Source: Meridianimarinicoccus sp. MJW13
Lineage (GTDB): Bacteria > Pseudomonadota > Alphaproteobacteria > Rhodobacterales > Rhodobacteraceae
Length of the DNA: 64,000 nucleotides
NCBI RefSeq assembly: GCF_014901205.1
Contig: NZ_JACNMU010000003.1
Location: forward strand, 1 to 64,000
Reading direction: 5' to 3'
A model generated the notes under the pieces. The model searched no databases and was not told the DNA's origin. It saw only the letters and a list, made by a program, of their open reading frames with translations. A program made the translations under genes and the position numbers. This document shows, piece after piece, positions 8,697-20,207 of this stretch; within the stretch, counting starts at the first letter, position 1, and every line of letters starts with the position of its first letter.

Positions 8697-9503
8697 ATGG
8701 AGAATGTTCGCGCCCTGCTGACGCCGATCGACCATCATTCGGTTGCCGACAGCGTCGTCGAACAGATCGAGGACATGATCCTGGCAGGTGTGCTGAGCGA
8801 AGGCCGCCGCCTGCCGTCGGAACGCGATATGGCCGCAACCCTGGGGGTGTCGCGCCCCAAGCTGCGCGAGGCGCTGAAATTGCTGGAAGCGCGCGGCCTG
8901 TTATCCGTCCGCCACGGCGAAGGCTCGTTCATCGCGCCGCTGACCGGCAAGGCGATGTCCGACGCGCTGATCGAGTTGTACGGCCGCCACGGCACCGCTT
9001 TCTTCGACTATCTGGAATACCGCCGCGTGCAGGAATCCTTTGCCGCGCGCCTGGCTGCGGATCGGGCGACCAAGACCGACAAGGCGATCATTCATCTATA
9101 TCTTGAGGCGCTGGCGCAGGATCTGGAACGGGGCGACAGCGATGCATCGCGCGACCACGACGTAAAGTTCCATGCGGCCATCGTGGCGGCCAGCCACAAC
9201 GCGACGCTGATCCACATGATGAGGTCGATCTACGACCTGTCCAGACAGACGGTGTTCTACAATCGTGCCTATCTGCGTACCATCGACGGCTCGGGGGCAT
9301 TGCTGCACAAGCAGCACACTGCCATTGCCGAAGCCGTCTGCGCCCATGATCCCGACCGGGCGGCTCAGGCCGCCGAAGCCCATATCGACTTTGTCGCGCA
9401 ATCCATGCGGATCGGGCTGGATCAGGCGCGCCGCGAGGCCATTGCCGCCAAACGCGCGGCCCTGCTGTCAGAAGATGTGCCGACCCCGCCCGATCAGACG
9501 TAG
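8697..9503 (+). CDS. GntR-family (FCD/FadR subfamily) transcriptional regulator
   Basis: 268-residue DNA-binding protein. Residues about 14-80 form the winged helix (LPSERDMAATLGVSRPKLRE is the HTH), followed by an all-helical FCD ligand domain with conserved Arg/His positions (HDVKFHAAIVAASHN near residue 160). The AAGGAG site at 8685-8690 fixes the ATG at 8697. Being divergent from dld and close to aceE, it probably responds to lactate or pyruvate, like LldR or PdhR. The sequence does not say which. Its stop is 4 bases from the convergent SPOR gene. Confidence 0.85.
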   Translation: MENVRALLTPIDHHSVADSVVEQIEDMILAGVLSEGRRLPSERDMAATLGVSRPKLREALKLLEARGLLSVRHGEGSFIAPLTGKAMSDALIELYGRHGTAFFDYLEYRRVQESFAARLAADRATKTDKAIIHLYLEALAQDLERGDSDASRDHDVKFHAAIVAASHNATLIHMMRSIYDLSRQTVFYNRAYLRTIDGSGALLHKQHTAIAEAVCAHDPDRAAQAAEAHIDFVAQSMRIGLDQARREAIAAKRAALLSEDVPTPPDQT

Positions 9504-9507
9504 GGAA

Positions 9508-10047
9508 TCACGACGGTGCCTGAACCCGCAGAAACGCATCGCGGAACCCAAGGCTCCGCAGGTCGCGCAGACGCGCCTGCGCCCGATCCTGATCGCCAAG
9601 CGGCCCGACGAACAGCACCCGCAACCGGCCCGAGCCGCGCGAAAAATCCTGCCGCAGCACCGAAAACCCCGCTTCCTGCAAGGCCAGCACGATCTCGTCG
9701 GCCTTGCGGGTCGAGGTGAAGGCCCCGACCTGCGCATAGCGGCCATCCTGCGGAAAAGTCGGGCTGACCCCGCGCCGGGTCGGTGCCAGTGCGGGCAACG
9801 CATCGGATGGCGACAGGTTCGGATCAACCTCGGCCACCGGCGGCGGCGCATCGCACACCGGCTGGCCGTCGGCGCCGATCACTTCGGCCCAAAGGGTCTG
9901 ACCGGCAAGCTGGGCCCGCCAGAAGTGACAGCCGGCACTGTCGACATACTCGGGACCGGTGAAATCCTCGGGCGGCGCCTCGGCTGGTCCGGCCTGTGCA
10001 GCTTGCGCCAGTCCTGCCAGAACAACCGCCATTGCCTGCCCCCGCAT
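9508..10047 (-). CDS. Secreted SPOR-domain protein
   Basis: 179 residues. A hydrophobic N-terminus (about residues 3-20, ending AAQA) looks like a signal peptide. A middle segment has a Cys/Trp motif (SAGCHFWRAQL). Residues about 108-176 form a SPOR repeat (YAQVGAFTSTRKADEIV through LFVGPLGDQDRAQARLRDL), a fold that binds denuded septal peptidoglycan. It follows upp by 14 bases in the same direction and probably rides on that transcript, though no functional tie to nucleoside salvage is evident. The upstream frame beyond 10047 only reads antisense or out-of-frame upp sequence; the chosen ATG has a GGGGGCAGGG site. Confidence 0.8.
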   Translation of the reverse strand: MRGQAMAVVLAGLAQAAQAGPAEAPPEDFTGPEYVDSAGCHFWRAQLAGQTLWAEVIGADGQPVCDAPPPVAEVDPNLSPSDALPALAPTRRGVSPTFPQDGRYAQVGAFTSTRKADEIVLALQEAGFSVLRQDFSRGSGRLRVLFVGPLGDQDRAQARLRDLRSLGFRDAFLRVQAPS

Positions 10048-10061
10048 CACCCTGCCCCCGA

Positions 10062-10712
10062 TCACTTGGTGCCGAACATGCGGTCGCCCGCGTCGCCCAG
10101 ACCGGGATAGATATAGCCCTTGTCGGTCAGGCCGGTGTCCACCGCGGCGGTGACAATGGGCACATCCGGATGCGCCTCTTTCATCCGCGCGATGCCTTCG
10201 GGGGCGGCCAGCAGACACAGGAAGCGAATGTTGGTGGCCCCGGCCTGTTTCAGCAGGTCGATGGCCGCGGCCGAGGAATTGCCGGTGGCCAGCATCGGGT
10301 CGACGGCAATCACCAGCCGATCCTCCAGCGCCTCGGGCACCTTGAAGTAGTATTGCACCGGCTCCAGCGTTTCCTCGTCGCGGTACAGTCCGACAAAGCC
10401 GACACGGGCCGAAGGGATCAGTTCCAGCACCCCGTCCAGCAGCCCGTTGCCCGCCCGCAGGATCGAGATCAGCGCCAGTTTCTTGCCGTCCAGAACGGGC
10501 GCATCCATTTCCATCAGCGGGGTTTCGATCCGCTCATGGGTCATCGGCATGCCGCGGGTGATCTCATAGGCCAGAAGCTGGCTGATCTCGCGCAACAGCC
10601 GGCGGAACGACCCGGTCGATGTTTCCTTGTCCCGCATCAGGCTGAGCTTGTGCTGCACCAGCGGGTGATCGACCAAGGTCAGATGGGGAACATCATGTGG
10701 GGTCTCGGTCAT
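10062..10712 (-). CDS. upp: Uracil phosphoribosyltransferase
   Basis: 216 residues, the normal length. It converts uracil and PRPP to UMP. The PRPP-binding loop [18 protein letters not shown] is near residue 140, and the C-terminal [12 protein letters not shown] matches the uracil-binding end of the family. Its start overlaps the end of add by 20 bases, indicating translational coupling as the fifth gene of the cdd-deoA-deoB-add-upp unit. Confidence 0.96.
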   Translation of the reverse strand: MTETPHDVPHLTLVDHPLVQHKLSLMRDKETSTGSFRRLLREISQLLAYEITRGMPMTHERIETPLMEMDAPVLDGKKLALISILRAGNGLLDGVLELIPSARVGFVGLYRDEETLEPVQYYFKVPEALEDRLVIAVDPMLATGNSSAAAIDLLKQAGATNIRFLCLLAAPEGIARMKEAHPDVPIVTAAVDTGLTDKGYIYPGLGDAGDRMFGTK

Positions 10713-11688
10713 CGTCAGTCTCCAGCAGTTTCAGCAGCCGCGCACGGGTTTCGGCATCGCAGAACGCGGCCTGTGCGGCGGTGACATTGATGGCCTGAAA
10801 ATCCTCGGCCTGCCAGTCGAAAACTTCCGCCAGACGTTCGTATTCGCGGCTCAGGGTGGTGTGGAAGAACGGCGGATCATCGGTCGAGACGGTCACCGCC
10901 ACCCCGGCGCGGCGCAACTGGTCGATGGGATGGGATGTCCAGTCGGGGAACAGGCCCAGCTTCAGGTTCGAGCCCGGGCAGACCTCCAGCACCGTGCCGC
11001 TTTCGGCCAGCCGGTCGATCAGCGCGTGATCCTCGGCGGCGCGCACGCCATGGCCGATGCGCGACACCCGCAAATCTTCCAGCGCGTCGCGCACACTGTC
11101 GGGGCCGCCAAATTCGCCGGCGTGTACGGTCAGGCCCAATCCGGCCTCGCGCGCCAGATCGAAACTCCACGCGAAATCTCCGGGCTTGCCCATGCGCTCG
11201 TCCCCGCCCATGCCAAAGCCGACGATCCAGTCGCCGGCGGTTTCGGCGGCACAATGGGCGGCCTGTTTCGCCACCTCCGGCCCCATGTGGCGGATCGCGG
11301 TGACGATGCCGCGCAGGGTGACGCCGTGGCGCGCTTCGGCCTGCGTCGCGGCCTCCTGCATGGCGGCCAGGTAGTCGCGCCAGGCCGCAACGTCGTGATT
11401 GCCGCAAAAGGCCGGGCTGACGAATACCTCGCCGTACATCACCTGTTGCGCGGCCAGATCCTCGGCCACAGCTGTCACCAGCCGGGCATAATCCTGTGGC
11501 GTTGTCAGGACCGAGGTTGCGGCCTCGTAGACCTGCAGGAAATGCCCGAAGTCGCGGAAGGCAAAACGGCCCTGCGCGTCAAACACGCCCACCAGCCGTT
11601 GATGCTTTTCCTCAGCCAAGCGCCGGATCAGGTCGGGCGGGGCCGCCCCCTCCAGATGCAGGTGCAATTCGATGCGCTTGTCACTCAC
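10693..11688 (-). CDS. add: Adenosine deaminase
   Basis: 331 residues. It deaminates (deoxy)adenosine to (deoxy)inosine and is a zinc metal-dependent hydrolase. The HLHLEGA motif near residue 8 gives the two metal histidines. [11 protein letters not shown] (near residue 192), the RIGHG motif and STDDPPFF supply the other metal and catalytic residues. The start is GTG at 11688 with AAGGAG, and its first four bases overlap the deoB stop (GTGA). The longer frame to 11940 is deoB sequence out of frame. Confidence 0.94.
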   Translation of the reverse strand: MSDKRIELHLHLEGAAPPDLIRRLAEEKHQRLVGVFDAQGRFAFRDFGHFLQVYEAATSVLTTPQDYARLVTAVAEDLAAQQVMYGEVFVSPAFCGNHDVAAWRDYLAAMQEAATQAEARHGVTLRGIVTAIRHMGPEVAKQAAHCAAETAGDWIVGFGMGGDERMGKPGDFAWSFDLAREAGLGLTVHAGEFGGPDSVRDALEDLRVSRIGHGVRAAEDHALIDRLAESGTVLEVCPGSNLKLGLFPDWTSHPIDQLRRAGVAVTVSTDDPPFFHTTLSREYERLAEVFDWQAEDFQAINVTAAQAAFCDAETRARLLKLLETDDDRDPT

Positions 11689-12893
11689 AGAAAACTCCTT
11701 CCCGGTCCTTGTGGCGGGACGCCCAGATGCGCCGCCACGCTGACGCCGACATCGGCGAAGGCCCGAAACCCAAGATCGCCGCGCCCTGCCTGCCCCTTGA
11801 GACAGCCCAGGATCGGCACCCGTTCGCGGGTGTGATCGGTGCCGCGCCATGTCGGATCGTTGCCGTGGTCGGCGGTGACCAGCAGCAGGTCGCCCTTGGG
11901 CAAGGCCTGCAGCAGGCGACCGATTTCCGCGTCCACCCATTCCAGCGCGCGGGCGTATCCGGACACGTCGCGGCGGTGTCCATACAGGCTGTCAAACTCC
12001 ACAAGGTTGGTGAAGGTCAGCGATCCGGGTTCGGCCTGTTCCAAGGCGCGGTGCAGGGCGGTCATCAGGTCGGCGTCCGGACCCTTGACCACATCGTCGA
12101 TCCCCTGCCCCGAAAAGATGTCCTTGATCTTGCCGATGGCATGCACCTTGCGTCCGGCCCTCTGCACCCAGTCGCACAGGGTCGGCGCGGGCGGGGCCAC
12201 GGCGAAATCGCGGCGATTTGCGGTGCGGGTGAACCCGTCTTCCGGCGTGCCGACGAAGGGCCGTGCGATGACCCGGCCCACCCGCATCTCGTGCAGGATC
12301 GGTGCGGCGGCGCGGCACAGGTCCAACAGGCGGTTCAGCCCGAAATGCTCTTCATGGGCGGCGATCTGGAAGACGCTGTCGGCAGAGGTATAGCAGATTG
12401 GCCAGCCGGTGCGCAGATGCGCGGCCCCCTCCTCGGCGATGATGACGGTGCCCGAGGCATGGCGGTTGCCCAGAATCCCGTCGGTACCCGCCAGGTCGCA
12501 GATGCGGGCGGTCAGATCGGCGGGAAAGCTTGGGTTGGTGTCGGGGAAATAGTGCCAGTCCCAGGGCACCGGCACGCCGGCCAACTCCCAATGGCCCGAG
12601 GGCGTGTCCTTGCCTTTCGACACTTCTTCCCCGGCCCCGTAGAACGCATCGGACCGCAGCGCGCCCGTGTCGCCCAGCACCGCGCCGGTCGAGGCCGCCA
12701 TGACGCGCCCCAGCCCCAGCGATGCCAGAACCGGCAGTTGCAAGGGCCCGCTGCGGCCGTCTTCGGCCCGGCCCTCGGCGCAGGCGCGGGCGATATGGCC
12801 CAGCGTGTCGGCACCTGCATCGCCGAAATCGGCGGCATCGGGCGCGCCGCCGCAGCCCACGGAATCGAGCACCACCAGAAAGGCACGTGTCAT
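11685..12893 (-). CDS. deoB: Phosphopentomutase
   Basis: 402 residues, alkaline-phosphatase superfamily. It interconverts (deoxy)ribose 1- and 5-phosphate, linking nucleoside phosphorolysis to central metabolism. Motifs are VLDSVGCGGAPDA at the N-terminus (metal Asp), DTNPSFP, and near the C-terminus TADHGNDPTWRGTDHTRERVP with the metal-binding Asp/His set. ATGA overlap with the end of deoA. Confidence 0.96.
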   Translation of the reverse strand: MTRAFLVVLDSVGCGGAPDAADFGDAGADTLGHIARACAEGRAEDGRSGPLQLPVLASLGLGRVMAASTGAVLGDTGALRSDAFYGAGEEVSKGKDTPSGHWELAGVPVPWDWHYFPDTNPSFPADLTARICDLAGTDGILGNRHASGTVIIAEEGAAHLRTGWPICYTSADSVFQIAAHEEHFGLNRLLDLCRAAAPILHEMRVGRVIARPFVGTPEDGFTRTANRRDFAVAPPAPTLCDWVQRAGRKVHAIGKIKDIFSGQGIDDVVKGPDADLMTALHRALEQAEPGSLTFTNLVEFDSLYGHRRDVSGYARALEWVDAEIGRLLQALPKGDLLLVTADHGNDPTWRGTDHTRERVPILGCLKGQAGRGDLGFRAFADVGVSVAAHLGVPPQGPGRSFL

Positions 12894-14197
12894 GCGTTCA
12901 CCCGTTCATGAATCAAGGGCGGAGTCGCCGTCTTCTCACCCACCTGAATGGCGCGGCGGATGGCGTCCGTGGCATCTTCGGCATCGGCCTCGGTGGCGGC
13001 GTGCACAAGGCACAGCGCATCGCGGGGACCAAGCCGCTGGCCCAGCAGCACCACCTCGGTCAGGCCGACGCGCGGGTCGATGGCATCGCCCGCGTGGCGC
13101 CGCCCGCCGCCCAGGTTGCGCACCACCTCGCCCAGCGAAACCCCGTCGATGGCACAGACATGGCCCGAGGTGCCTGCCGCAACCGGGCGGATCACCGGGG
13201 CGGCGGGCAAGTAACCGTCGGGATCATCCAGCAAGTCGGCGGGCCCGCCCAGGGCGTGCATCATGCGCTCGAACCGCTCGGCCGCCTGCCCGTTCTGCAA
13301 GACCTCAAGCGCAGCCTGCGCGGCGGACTCGGGCGTGGCATAGGCACCGGCCAGTTCCAGAAGTTCGCCGATCAGGGCCAGCGACAATTGACACAACCGA
13401 CTGTCGGGCCGCGGGTCTCGCAGCACTTTCAATACCTCGTGCAACTCGACCGCATTGCCGACCGCCGGGGCCAGCGGCTGGTTCATGTCGGTGATCAGCG
13501 CGCGGGTGGCACAGCCCGCGCCATTGGCGGCGCGGGTCAGCGCCTGTGCCAGGTCGCGCGCCTGTTGCGGGGTTTTCATGAAGGCGCCGCTGCCGCCCTT
13601 CACGTCAAGGATCAGTGCCCGCGCCCCGGCGGCCAGTTTCTTCGACAGGATGGAGGCGGTGATCAGCGCCTGGCTTTCCACCGTCGCGGTTTCGTCGCGC
13701 AGCGCATAGAGCCGCCGGTCTGCCGGCGCGATGGTGTCCGAAGCGCCGACCACGGCGCAGCCGACCTCGGCCACCAGCCGTTGCAGCCGCGCACCCGAGA
13801 CGGTGGTGTCCACCCCGGCCACCGCTTCCATCTTGTCCAGCGTACCGCCGGTATGGCCCAGACCCCGGCCGGACATGAAAGGCGCATAGGCCCCAAGGGC
13901 CGCCACAACCGGCGCCACCACCAGCGAGGTGCTGTCGCCCAGCCCGCCCGTGGAATGCTTGTCCACCACCGGCCCCGGCAGATCCCAGGACAAAACCCGC
14001 CCGCTGTCGCGCATGGCGATGGTCAGGGCGACGGTCTCGGCCTCGCTCAACCCGGCCTTGCAGACGCCCATGGCGAAAGCCCCGCCCTGCGAATCGCTGA
14101 CGCTGCCCTCGGCCAGCCCGACTGCAAAGCCTGCAAGCTCGGCGTCGGTCAGCGGCTGGCCCTCGCGCAGCTTGGCCAGAACATGGCGCGGGTCCAT
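12890..14197 (-). CDS. deoA: Thymidine phosphorylase
   Basis: 435 residues. It splits thymidine and deoxyuridine to base plus deoxyribose 1-phosphate. The phosphate-binding KHSTGGLGDSTSL (near residue 80) and the family signature SGRGLGHTGGTLDKMEAV (near residue 108) are present. It starts 3 bases after the cdd stop and overlaps deoB by 4 bases. Confidence 0.96.
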   Translation of the reverse strand: MDPRHVLAKLREGQPLTDAELAGFAVGLAEGSVSDSQGGAFAMGVCKAGLSEAETVALTIAMRDSGRVLSWDLPGPVVDKHSTGGLGDSTSLVVAPVVAALGAYAPFMSGRGLGHTGGTLDKMEAVAGVDTTVSGARLQRLVAEVGCAVVGASDTIAPADRRLYALRDETATVESQALITASILSKKLAAGARALILDVKGGSGAFMKTPQQARDLAQALTRAANGAGCATRALITDMNQPLAPAVGNAVELHEVLKVLRDPRPDSRLCQLSLALIGELLELAGAYATPESAAQAALEVLQNGQAAERFERMMHALGGPADLLDDPDGYLPAAPVIRPVAAGTSGHVCAIDGVSLGEVVRNLGGGRRHAGDAIDPRVGLTEVVLLGQRLGPRDALCLVHAATEADAEDATDAIRRAIQVGEKTATPPLIHERVNA

Positions 14198-14200
14198 TAT

Positions 14201-14593
14201 TCAGGCCCCGTCCATGTCCGATTGCGTGAAAGCTCCGGGCAGCAATGCGCCGATGGTGGTTTCCTCGACCTGCCCGCCGGTTGTGGCCAGGGTGACCTTC
14301 ACATCCGCGCCGCCGAACTCTGCCAGTTTCTGACGGCAGCCGCCGCAGGGCGGCACCGGGCGCGGGCTGTCGGCAATCACCGCCACCGCCTGCAACCGTT
14401 TGTCCCCGGCGGCGATCATCGCGGCGATGGCCCCGGCCTCGGCACAGGTGCCTTCCGGATAGGCGGCGTTTTCCACGTTGCAGCCGCGATGGACGGTGCC
14501 GGCGTCGGACAGGACCGCTGCCCCGACCTTGAAGCCCGAATAGGGGGCATGAGCATTTTCGCGCACGGCGCGGGCTTCGGCGATGAGATCCAT
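14201..14593 (-). CDS. cdd: Cytidine deaminase
   Basis: 130 residues, the tetrameric zinc form. Catalytic Glu and zinc Cys are in GTCAEAGAI and the other two zinc cysteines in PPCGGCRQ. Substrate contact motif NVENAAYPEGT. The ATG at 14593 has a GGAGG site; the open frame further upstream is not family-like. First gene of the leftward salvage operon and divergent from maeB. Confidence 0.95.
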   Translation of the reverse strand: MDLIAEARAVRENAHAPYSGFKVGAAVLSDAGTVHRGCNVENAAYPEGTCAEAGAIAAMIAAGDKRLQAVAVIADSPRPVPPCGGCRQKLAEFGGADVKVTLATTGGQVEETTIGALLPGAFTQSDMDGA

Positions 14594-14682
14594 CAGATCC
14601 TCCGTCTGTTCGGGCCAGATTGCGGCGCGCACCGGCCCATTGCAAGACCTGCCCCGGCGGATCACACGGAAGTTCCAAGAAA

Positions 14683-14696
14683 GATGCGCGCATCTG
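14683..14696. promoter_or_regulatory. 14-bp perfect palindrome in the cdd/maeB divergent promoter
   Basis: AGATGCGCGCATCT lies 90 bases upstream of cdd and 62 bases upstream of maeB. Position and symmetry suit an operator. The binding protein is unknown and there is no regulator gene adjacent. Confidence 0.35.
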
Positions 14697-14757
14697 TGGA
14701 CTGGTGTTAACCCTGTCACAGCACTAGGACTTATCTGTCCAAAGACCAGGGGGAAAC

Positions 14758-17037
<2,280 letters not shown>

Positions 17038-17043
17038 CCCGAT

Positions 17044-17080
17044 CGGACCGGCCGGACACCCCTCGGGTCCGGCCGGTCCG
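17044..17080. terminator. Hairpin after maeB
   Basis: Perfect 14-bp arms CGGACCGGCCGGAC (17044-17057) and GTCCGGCCGGTCCG (17067-17080) with a 9-base loop, beginning 7 bases after the stop. No T-run follows. Probably the 3' end of the maeB message. Confidence 0.6.
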
Positions 17081-17126
17081 AACATGTTAACGCTTTACTT
17101 TAGCGCAAACAGAATAATATCGCTGA

Positions 17127-17212
17127 TTTTCAGAGAGATAAGAGCCATTCACGCGACATTTTCAGATTGAATTTACAACCTCTCGGGCAACTATCTGAAA
17201 ATCTGTAAATTC
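17127..17212. promoter_or_regulatory. Interleaved inverted repeats upstream of prpE
   Basis: TTTTCAGA occurs at 17127-17134 and again at 17159-17166, and its inverse TCTGAAAA at 17194-17201. GAATTTACA (17169-17177) has its inverse TGTAAATTC at 17204-17212. The two pairs interleave in an AT-rich stretch ending 88 bases before prpE, as expected for multiple sites of a propionate or acyl-CoA responsive regulator. I do not see the TTTGCAAA core known for PccR/RamB-type regulators. Confidence 0.45.
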
Positions 17213-17300
17213 CTTTTCGAATTGGCCGTGTTGGCACAACTGTCACCTTGCCGGAAGGGAAACCCTGCATATTGTGTCCGTAACCGAGGAGGACGCATTC

Positions 17301-19190
17301 ATGAAGTATTCGGACGTTTACAAAGGCTGGCAGGAAGACCCCGAAGGGTTCTGGATGACTGCAGCCGAGCAGATCGACTGGGTCGAAAAGCCCACCAAGG
17401 CTCTGTTCGACGAGAACGCCCCGATCTACGAATGGTTCTCGGACGCGAAGGTCAACACCTGCTGGAACGCCGTCGACCGCCACGTGGAAGCCGGACATGG
17501 CGACCGGATCGCCATTATCCACGACAGCCCCATCACCCATTCCAAGCATGAGATCACCTATGGCGAGTTGCGCGACCGCGTCGCTTCGCTGGCCGGAGCC
17601 CTGCGCGCCAAGGGCGTGGAAAAGGGCGATCGCGTGATCATCTACATGCCGATGGTGCCCGAAGCGCTGGAAGCCATGCTGGCCTGTGCCCGCATCGGCG
17701 CCATCCACTCGGTCGTGTTCGGCGGGTTTGCCGCCAACGAACTGGCGGTGCGCATCGACGACGCCCAACCCAAATGCATCATCGCCGCCTCCTGCGGGTT
17801 GGAGCCGGGCCGCGTGGTCCACTACAAGCCGCTTCTGGACGGCGCCATCGATCTGGCCAAGCACAAGCCGGACTTCACCGTGATCTTCCAGCGCGATCAG
17901 GAAGTTGCCAAGCTGATCGACGGCCGCGATTTTGACTGGCACGGCTTCCAGTTCGGCGTCGAGCCCGCAGAATGCGTACCGGTGGAAGGCAACCATCCGG
18001 CCTATATCCTCTACACCTCTGGCACCACCGGCCAGCCCAAGGGTGTGATCCGCGCCACCGCCGGGCATCTGGTGGCCCTGCGCTGGACCATGGAAAACAT
18101 CTACAAGGTCGCGCCGGGCGAAGTGTTCTGGGCCGCATCCGACGTGGGCTGGGTCGTGGGCCACAGCTATATCTGCTACGCACCGCTCATCAACGGCTCC
18201 ACCACCATCGTCTTCGAGGGCAAGCCCGTGGGCACGCCGGACGCCGGCACCTTCTGGCGGGTGATCGAAGAGCATAAGGTCAAGTCGTTCTTCACCGCGC
18301 CGACCGCCCTGCGTGCCGTCAAGCGTGAAGACCCGACCGGCGAATTCGTCAAGAAATACGATACCCGCGGCATGCAGGCCGTGTTCCTGGCCGGCGAACG
18401 CGCCGACCCCGACACCATCCTGTGGGCCCAGGCGCAACTGCATGTGCCGGTCATCGACCACTGGTGGCAGACCGAGACCGGCTGGGCCATCGCCGCGAAC
18501 CCATTGGGGATCGAGGAATTGCCGGTCAAGCTGGGCTCGCCCGCGCTGCCGATGCCGGGCTACCAGATCGAGATCCTGGACGAAGGCGGACACCCGGTGA
18601 AGAACGGCGAGTTGGGCGCCATCGCGATCAAGCTGCCGCTGCCGCCGGGCACACTGCCGGGCCTTTGGAATGCCGAAGAGCGGTTCAGGAAAAGCTACCT
18701 GCAGCAGTTCCCCGGCTACTATGAGACCGGCGATGCGGGCATGAAGGATGAAGACGGCTATGTCTACATCATGGCGCGCACCGATGACGTCATCAACGTG
18801 GCCGGTCACCGCCTGTCCACGGGCGGCATGGAAGAGGTTCTGGCCGCGCATCCGGAGGTGGCCGAATGCGCCGTCATCGGCGTCACCGACCAGTTGAAAG
18901 GCCAGATACCGATGGGCTTCCTCTGCCTGAATTCCGGCGTCACCCGGGACCATGGCGAGATCATCAAGGAAGTGGTCAAGCTGGTGCGCGAAAAGATCGG
19001 CCCCGTGGCCGCCTTCAAGCTTTGCGTCGTGGTAGATCGCCTGCCCAAAACCCGTTCGGGCAAGATCCTGCGCGGCGTGATGGTCAAGATCGCGGACAGT
19101 GAAGAGTTCAAGATGCCCGCCACAATCGATGATCCCGCCATTCTGGACGAGATCAAGGTTGCGCTACAAAGTATTGGTTACGCGAAATAA
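17301..19190 (+). CDS. prpE: Propionate--CoA ligase
   Basis: 629-residue acyl-adenylate ligase of the acetyl/propionyl-CoA synthetase group. Adenylation motif YTSGTTGQPKG near residue 238, WWQTETGWAI near residue 392, YETGDAGMKDEDGYVY, and the catalytic, acetylation-regulated lysine in PKTRSGKILRG near the C-terminus. The N-terminus (DVYKGWQEDPEGFW) and the EWFSDAKVNTCWNAVDRHV segment match PrpE more than Acs. Start 17301 has GAGGAGGA. A GC hairpin with TTTT follows. The AT-rich upstream region carries repeats that may control it. Confidence 0.88.
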   Translation: MKYSDVYKGWQEDPEGFWMTAAEQIDWVEKPTKALFDENAPIYEWFSDAKVNTCWNAVDRHVEAGHGDRIAIIHDSPITHSKHEITYGELRDRVASLAGALRAKGVEKGDRVIIYMPMVPEALEAMLACARIGAIHSVVFGGFAANELAVRIDDAQPKCIIAASCGLEPGRVVHYKPLLDGAIDLAKHKPDFTVIFQRDQEVAKLIDGRDFDWHGFQFGVEPAECVPVEGNHPAYILYTSGTTGQPKGVIRATAGHLVALRWTMENIYKVAPGEVFWAASDVGWVVGHSYICYAPLINGSTTIVFEGKPVGTPDAGTFWRVIEEHKVKSFFTAPTALRAVKREDPTGEFVKKYDTRGMQAVFLAGERADPDTILWAQAQLHVPVIDHWWQTETGWAIAANPLGIEELPVKLGSPALPMPGYQIEILDEGGHPVKNGELGAIAIKLPLPPGTLPGLWNAEERFRKSYLQQFPGYYETGDAGMKDEDGYVYIMARTDDVINVAGHRLSTGGMEEVLAAHPEVAECAVIGVTDQLKGQIPMGFLCLNSGVTRDHGEIIKEVVKLVREKIGPVAAFKLCVVVDRLPKTRSGKILRGVMVKIADSEEFKMPATIDDPAILDEIKVALQSIGYAK

Positions 19191-19213
19191 GTCACGTGGC
19201 AATTGTGAAGATC

Positions 19214-19242
19214 GGGCCGCGCCTTCGGGGGCGGCCCTTTTC
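19214..19242. terminator. Terminator between prpE and nadK
   Basis: Arms GGGCCGC (19214-19220) and GCGGCCC (19231-19237) followed by TTTTC, 24 bases after the prpE stop. It ends about 20 bases from the convergent nadK stop. Confidence 0.75.
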
Positions 19243-19260
19243 GTGTCCGGAAAGCATGGC

Positions 19261-20019
19261 TCAGGTGAACTGTTCGCGGATCAGCCGTTCTTCCAGCCCG
19301 TGACCGGGATCGAACATGATCTTGTGCTCGATCGAAGGATGGCTTTCGATCTCGACCCATTCCACATTCCTGACTGACCGGCCGTCGGCATCTGCCATCA
19401 CCGGGCGCTTGTCGGCATCCATCACGTCGAATCGCACCTTCGAGGTCTGGTGCAGCAGCGCCCCGCGCCAGCGCCTTGGCCGGAACGCGGCCATGGCGGT
19501 CAGGGCCAGCACGTCGGACCCCACTGGCAACACCGGCCCATGCGCCGAGTAGTTGTAGGCGGTGGAGCCCGCGGGCGTACAGACCAGCGCCCCGTCACAG
19601 ACCAGTTCTTCCAGCCGCACGCGACCATCGATGCTGATCCGCAGCTTGGCGGCTTGCGGTCCGGCACGCAGCAGCGACACCTCGTTGATGGCCAAGGCCG
19701 ATTGCACCGTGCCATCGGTGCACCCGGCCCGCATCTGCAACGGCTGGATGGTGGTGACCTCGGCCGCATTCAGACGCTCTTTCAGGCGCACGATGGAATA
19801 TTCGTTCATCAGGAAGCCAACGGTGCCCCGGTTCATGCCGTAGACCGGCACCGAAAGCTCATTGGTGCCGTGCAGGGTCTGCAACATGAAGCCGTCGCCA
19901 CCAAGGGCCACGATCACATCGGCCTTTTCCGGCTCCACATGACCGTACAGCGCCGAAAGCTCGCGGCGTGCGCTTTGGGCGACCGGCGACTCGCTGGCCA
20001 GAAAGGCAATCTTGTTCAT
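19261..20019 (-). CDS. nadK: NAD kinase
   Basis: 252 residues. It phosphorylates NAD to NADP. Signature [15 protein letters not shown] near residue 38 (GGDG), the AINEVSLLR nucleotide segment near residue 110, and [15 protein letters not shown] near residue 147. The start at MNKIAFLAS (20019) is the family start; the longer frame to 20079 adds basic residues of no likeness. It is divergent from glyA and convergent with prpE. Confidence 0.94.
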   Translation of the reverse strand: MNKIAFLASESPVAQSARRELSALYGHVEPEKADVIVALGGDGFMLQTLHGTNELSVPVYGMNRGTVGFLMNEYSIVRLKERLNAAEVTTIQPLQMRAGCTDGTVQSALAINEVSLLRAGPQAAKLRISIDGRVRLEELVCDGALVCTPAGSTAYNYSAHGPVLPVGSDVLALTAMAAFRPRRWRGALLHQTSKVRFDVMDADKRPVMADADGRSVRNVEWVEIESHPSIEHKIMFDPGHGLEERLIREQFT

Positions 20020-20207
20020 CCGGACCGTCCCTGTATGCAGGCGTCCTTCGTTCTTCGCGCGGTCCTTGCGGAAAGGCAAGCGCGGTGGCTGCCAGTGTGC
20101 CGCAATCTGCCGGGGCCAAGCCGTTTTGTGGGCTTTCGTTCAGCCCCGTCCTTGCGTACACAGCGGCATCGCCGCAAGGCTGTTCCCACCCGCAGGAGTG
20201 ATGCCCC

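Noticed and set aside
17130-18953. 607-codon frame opposite prpE
   Set aside because: Antisense to an intact prpE with all adenylation motifs; no recognisable domain.
20104-20207. Possible riboswitch upstream of glyA
   Set aside because: Only a 5-bp hairpin is evident; no glycine, SAM or SAH riboswitch core could be recognised.
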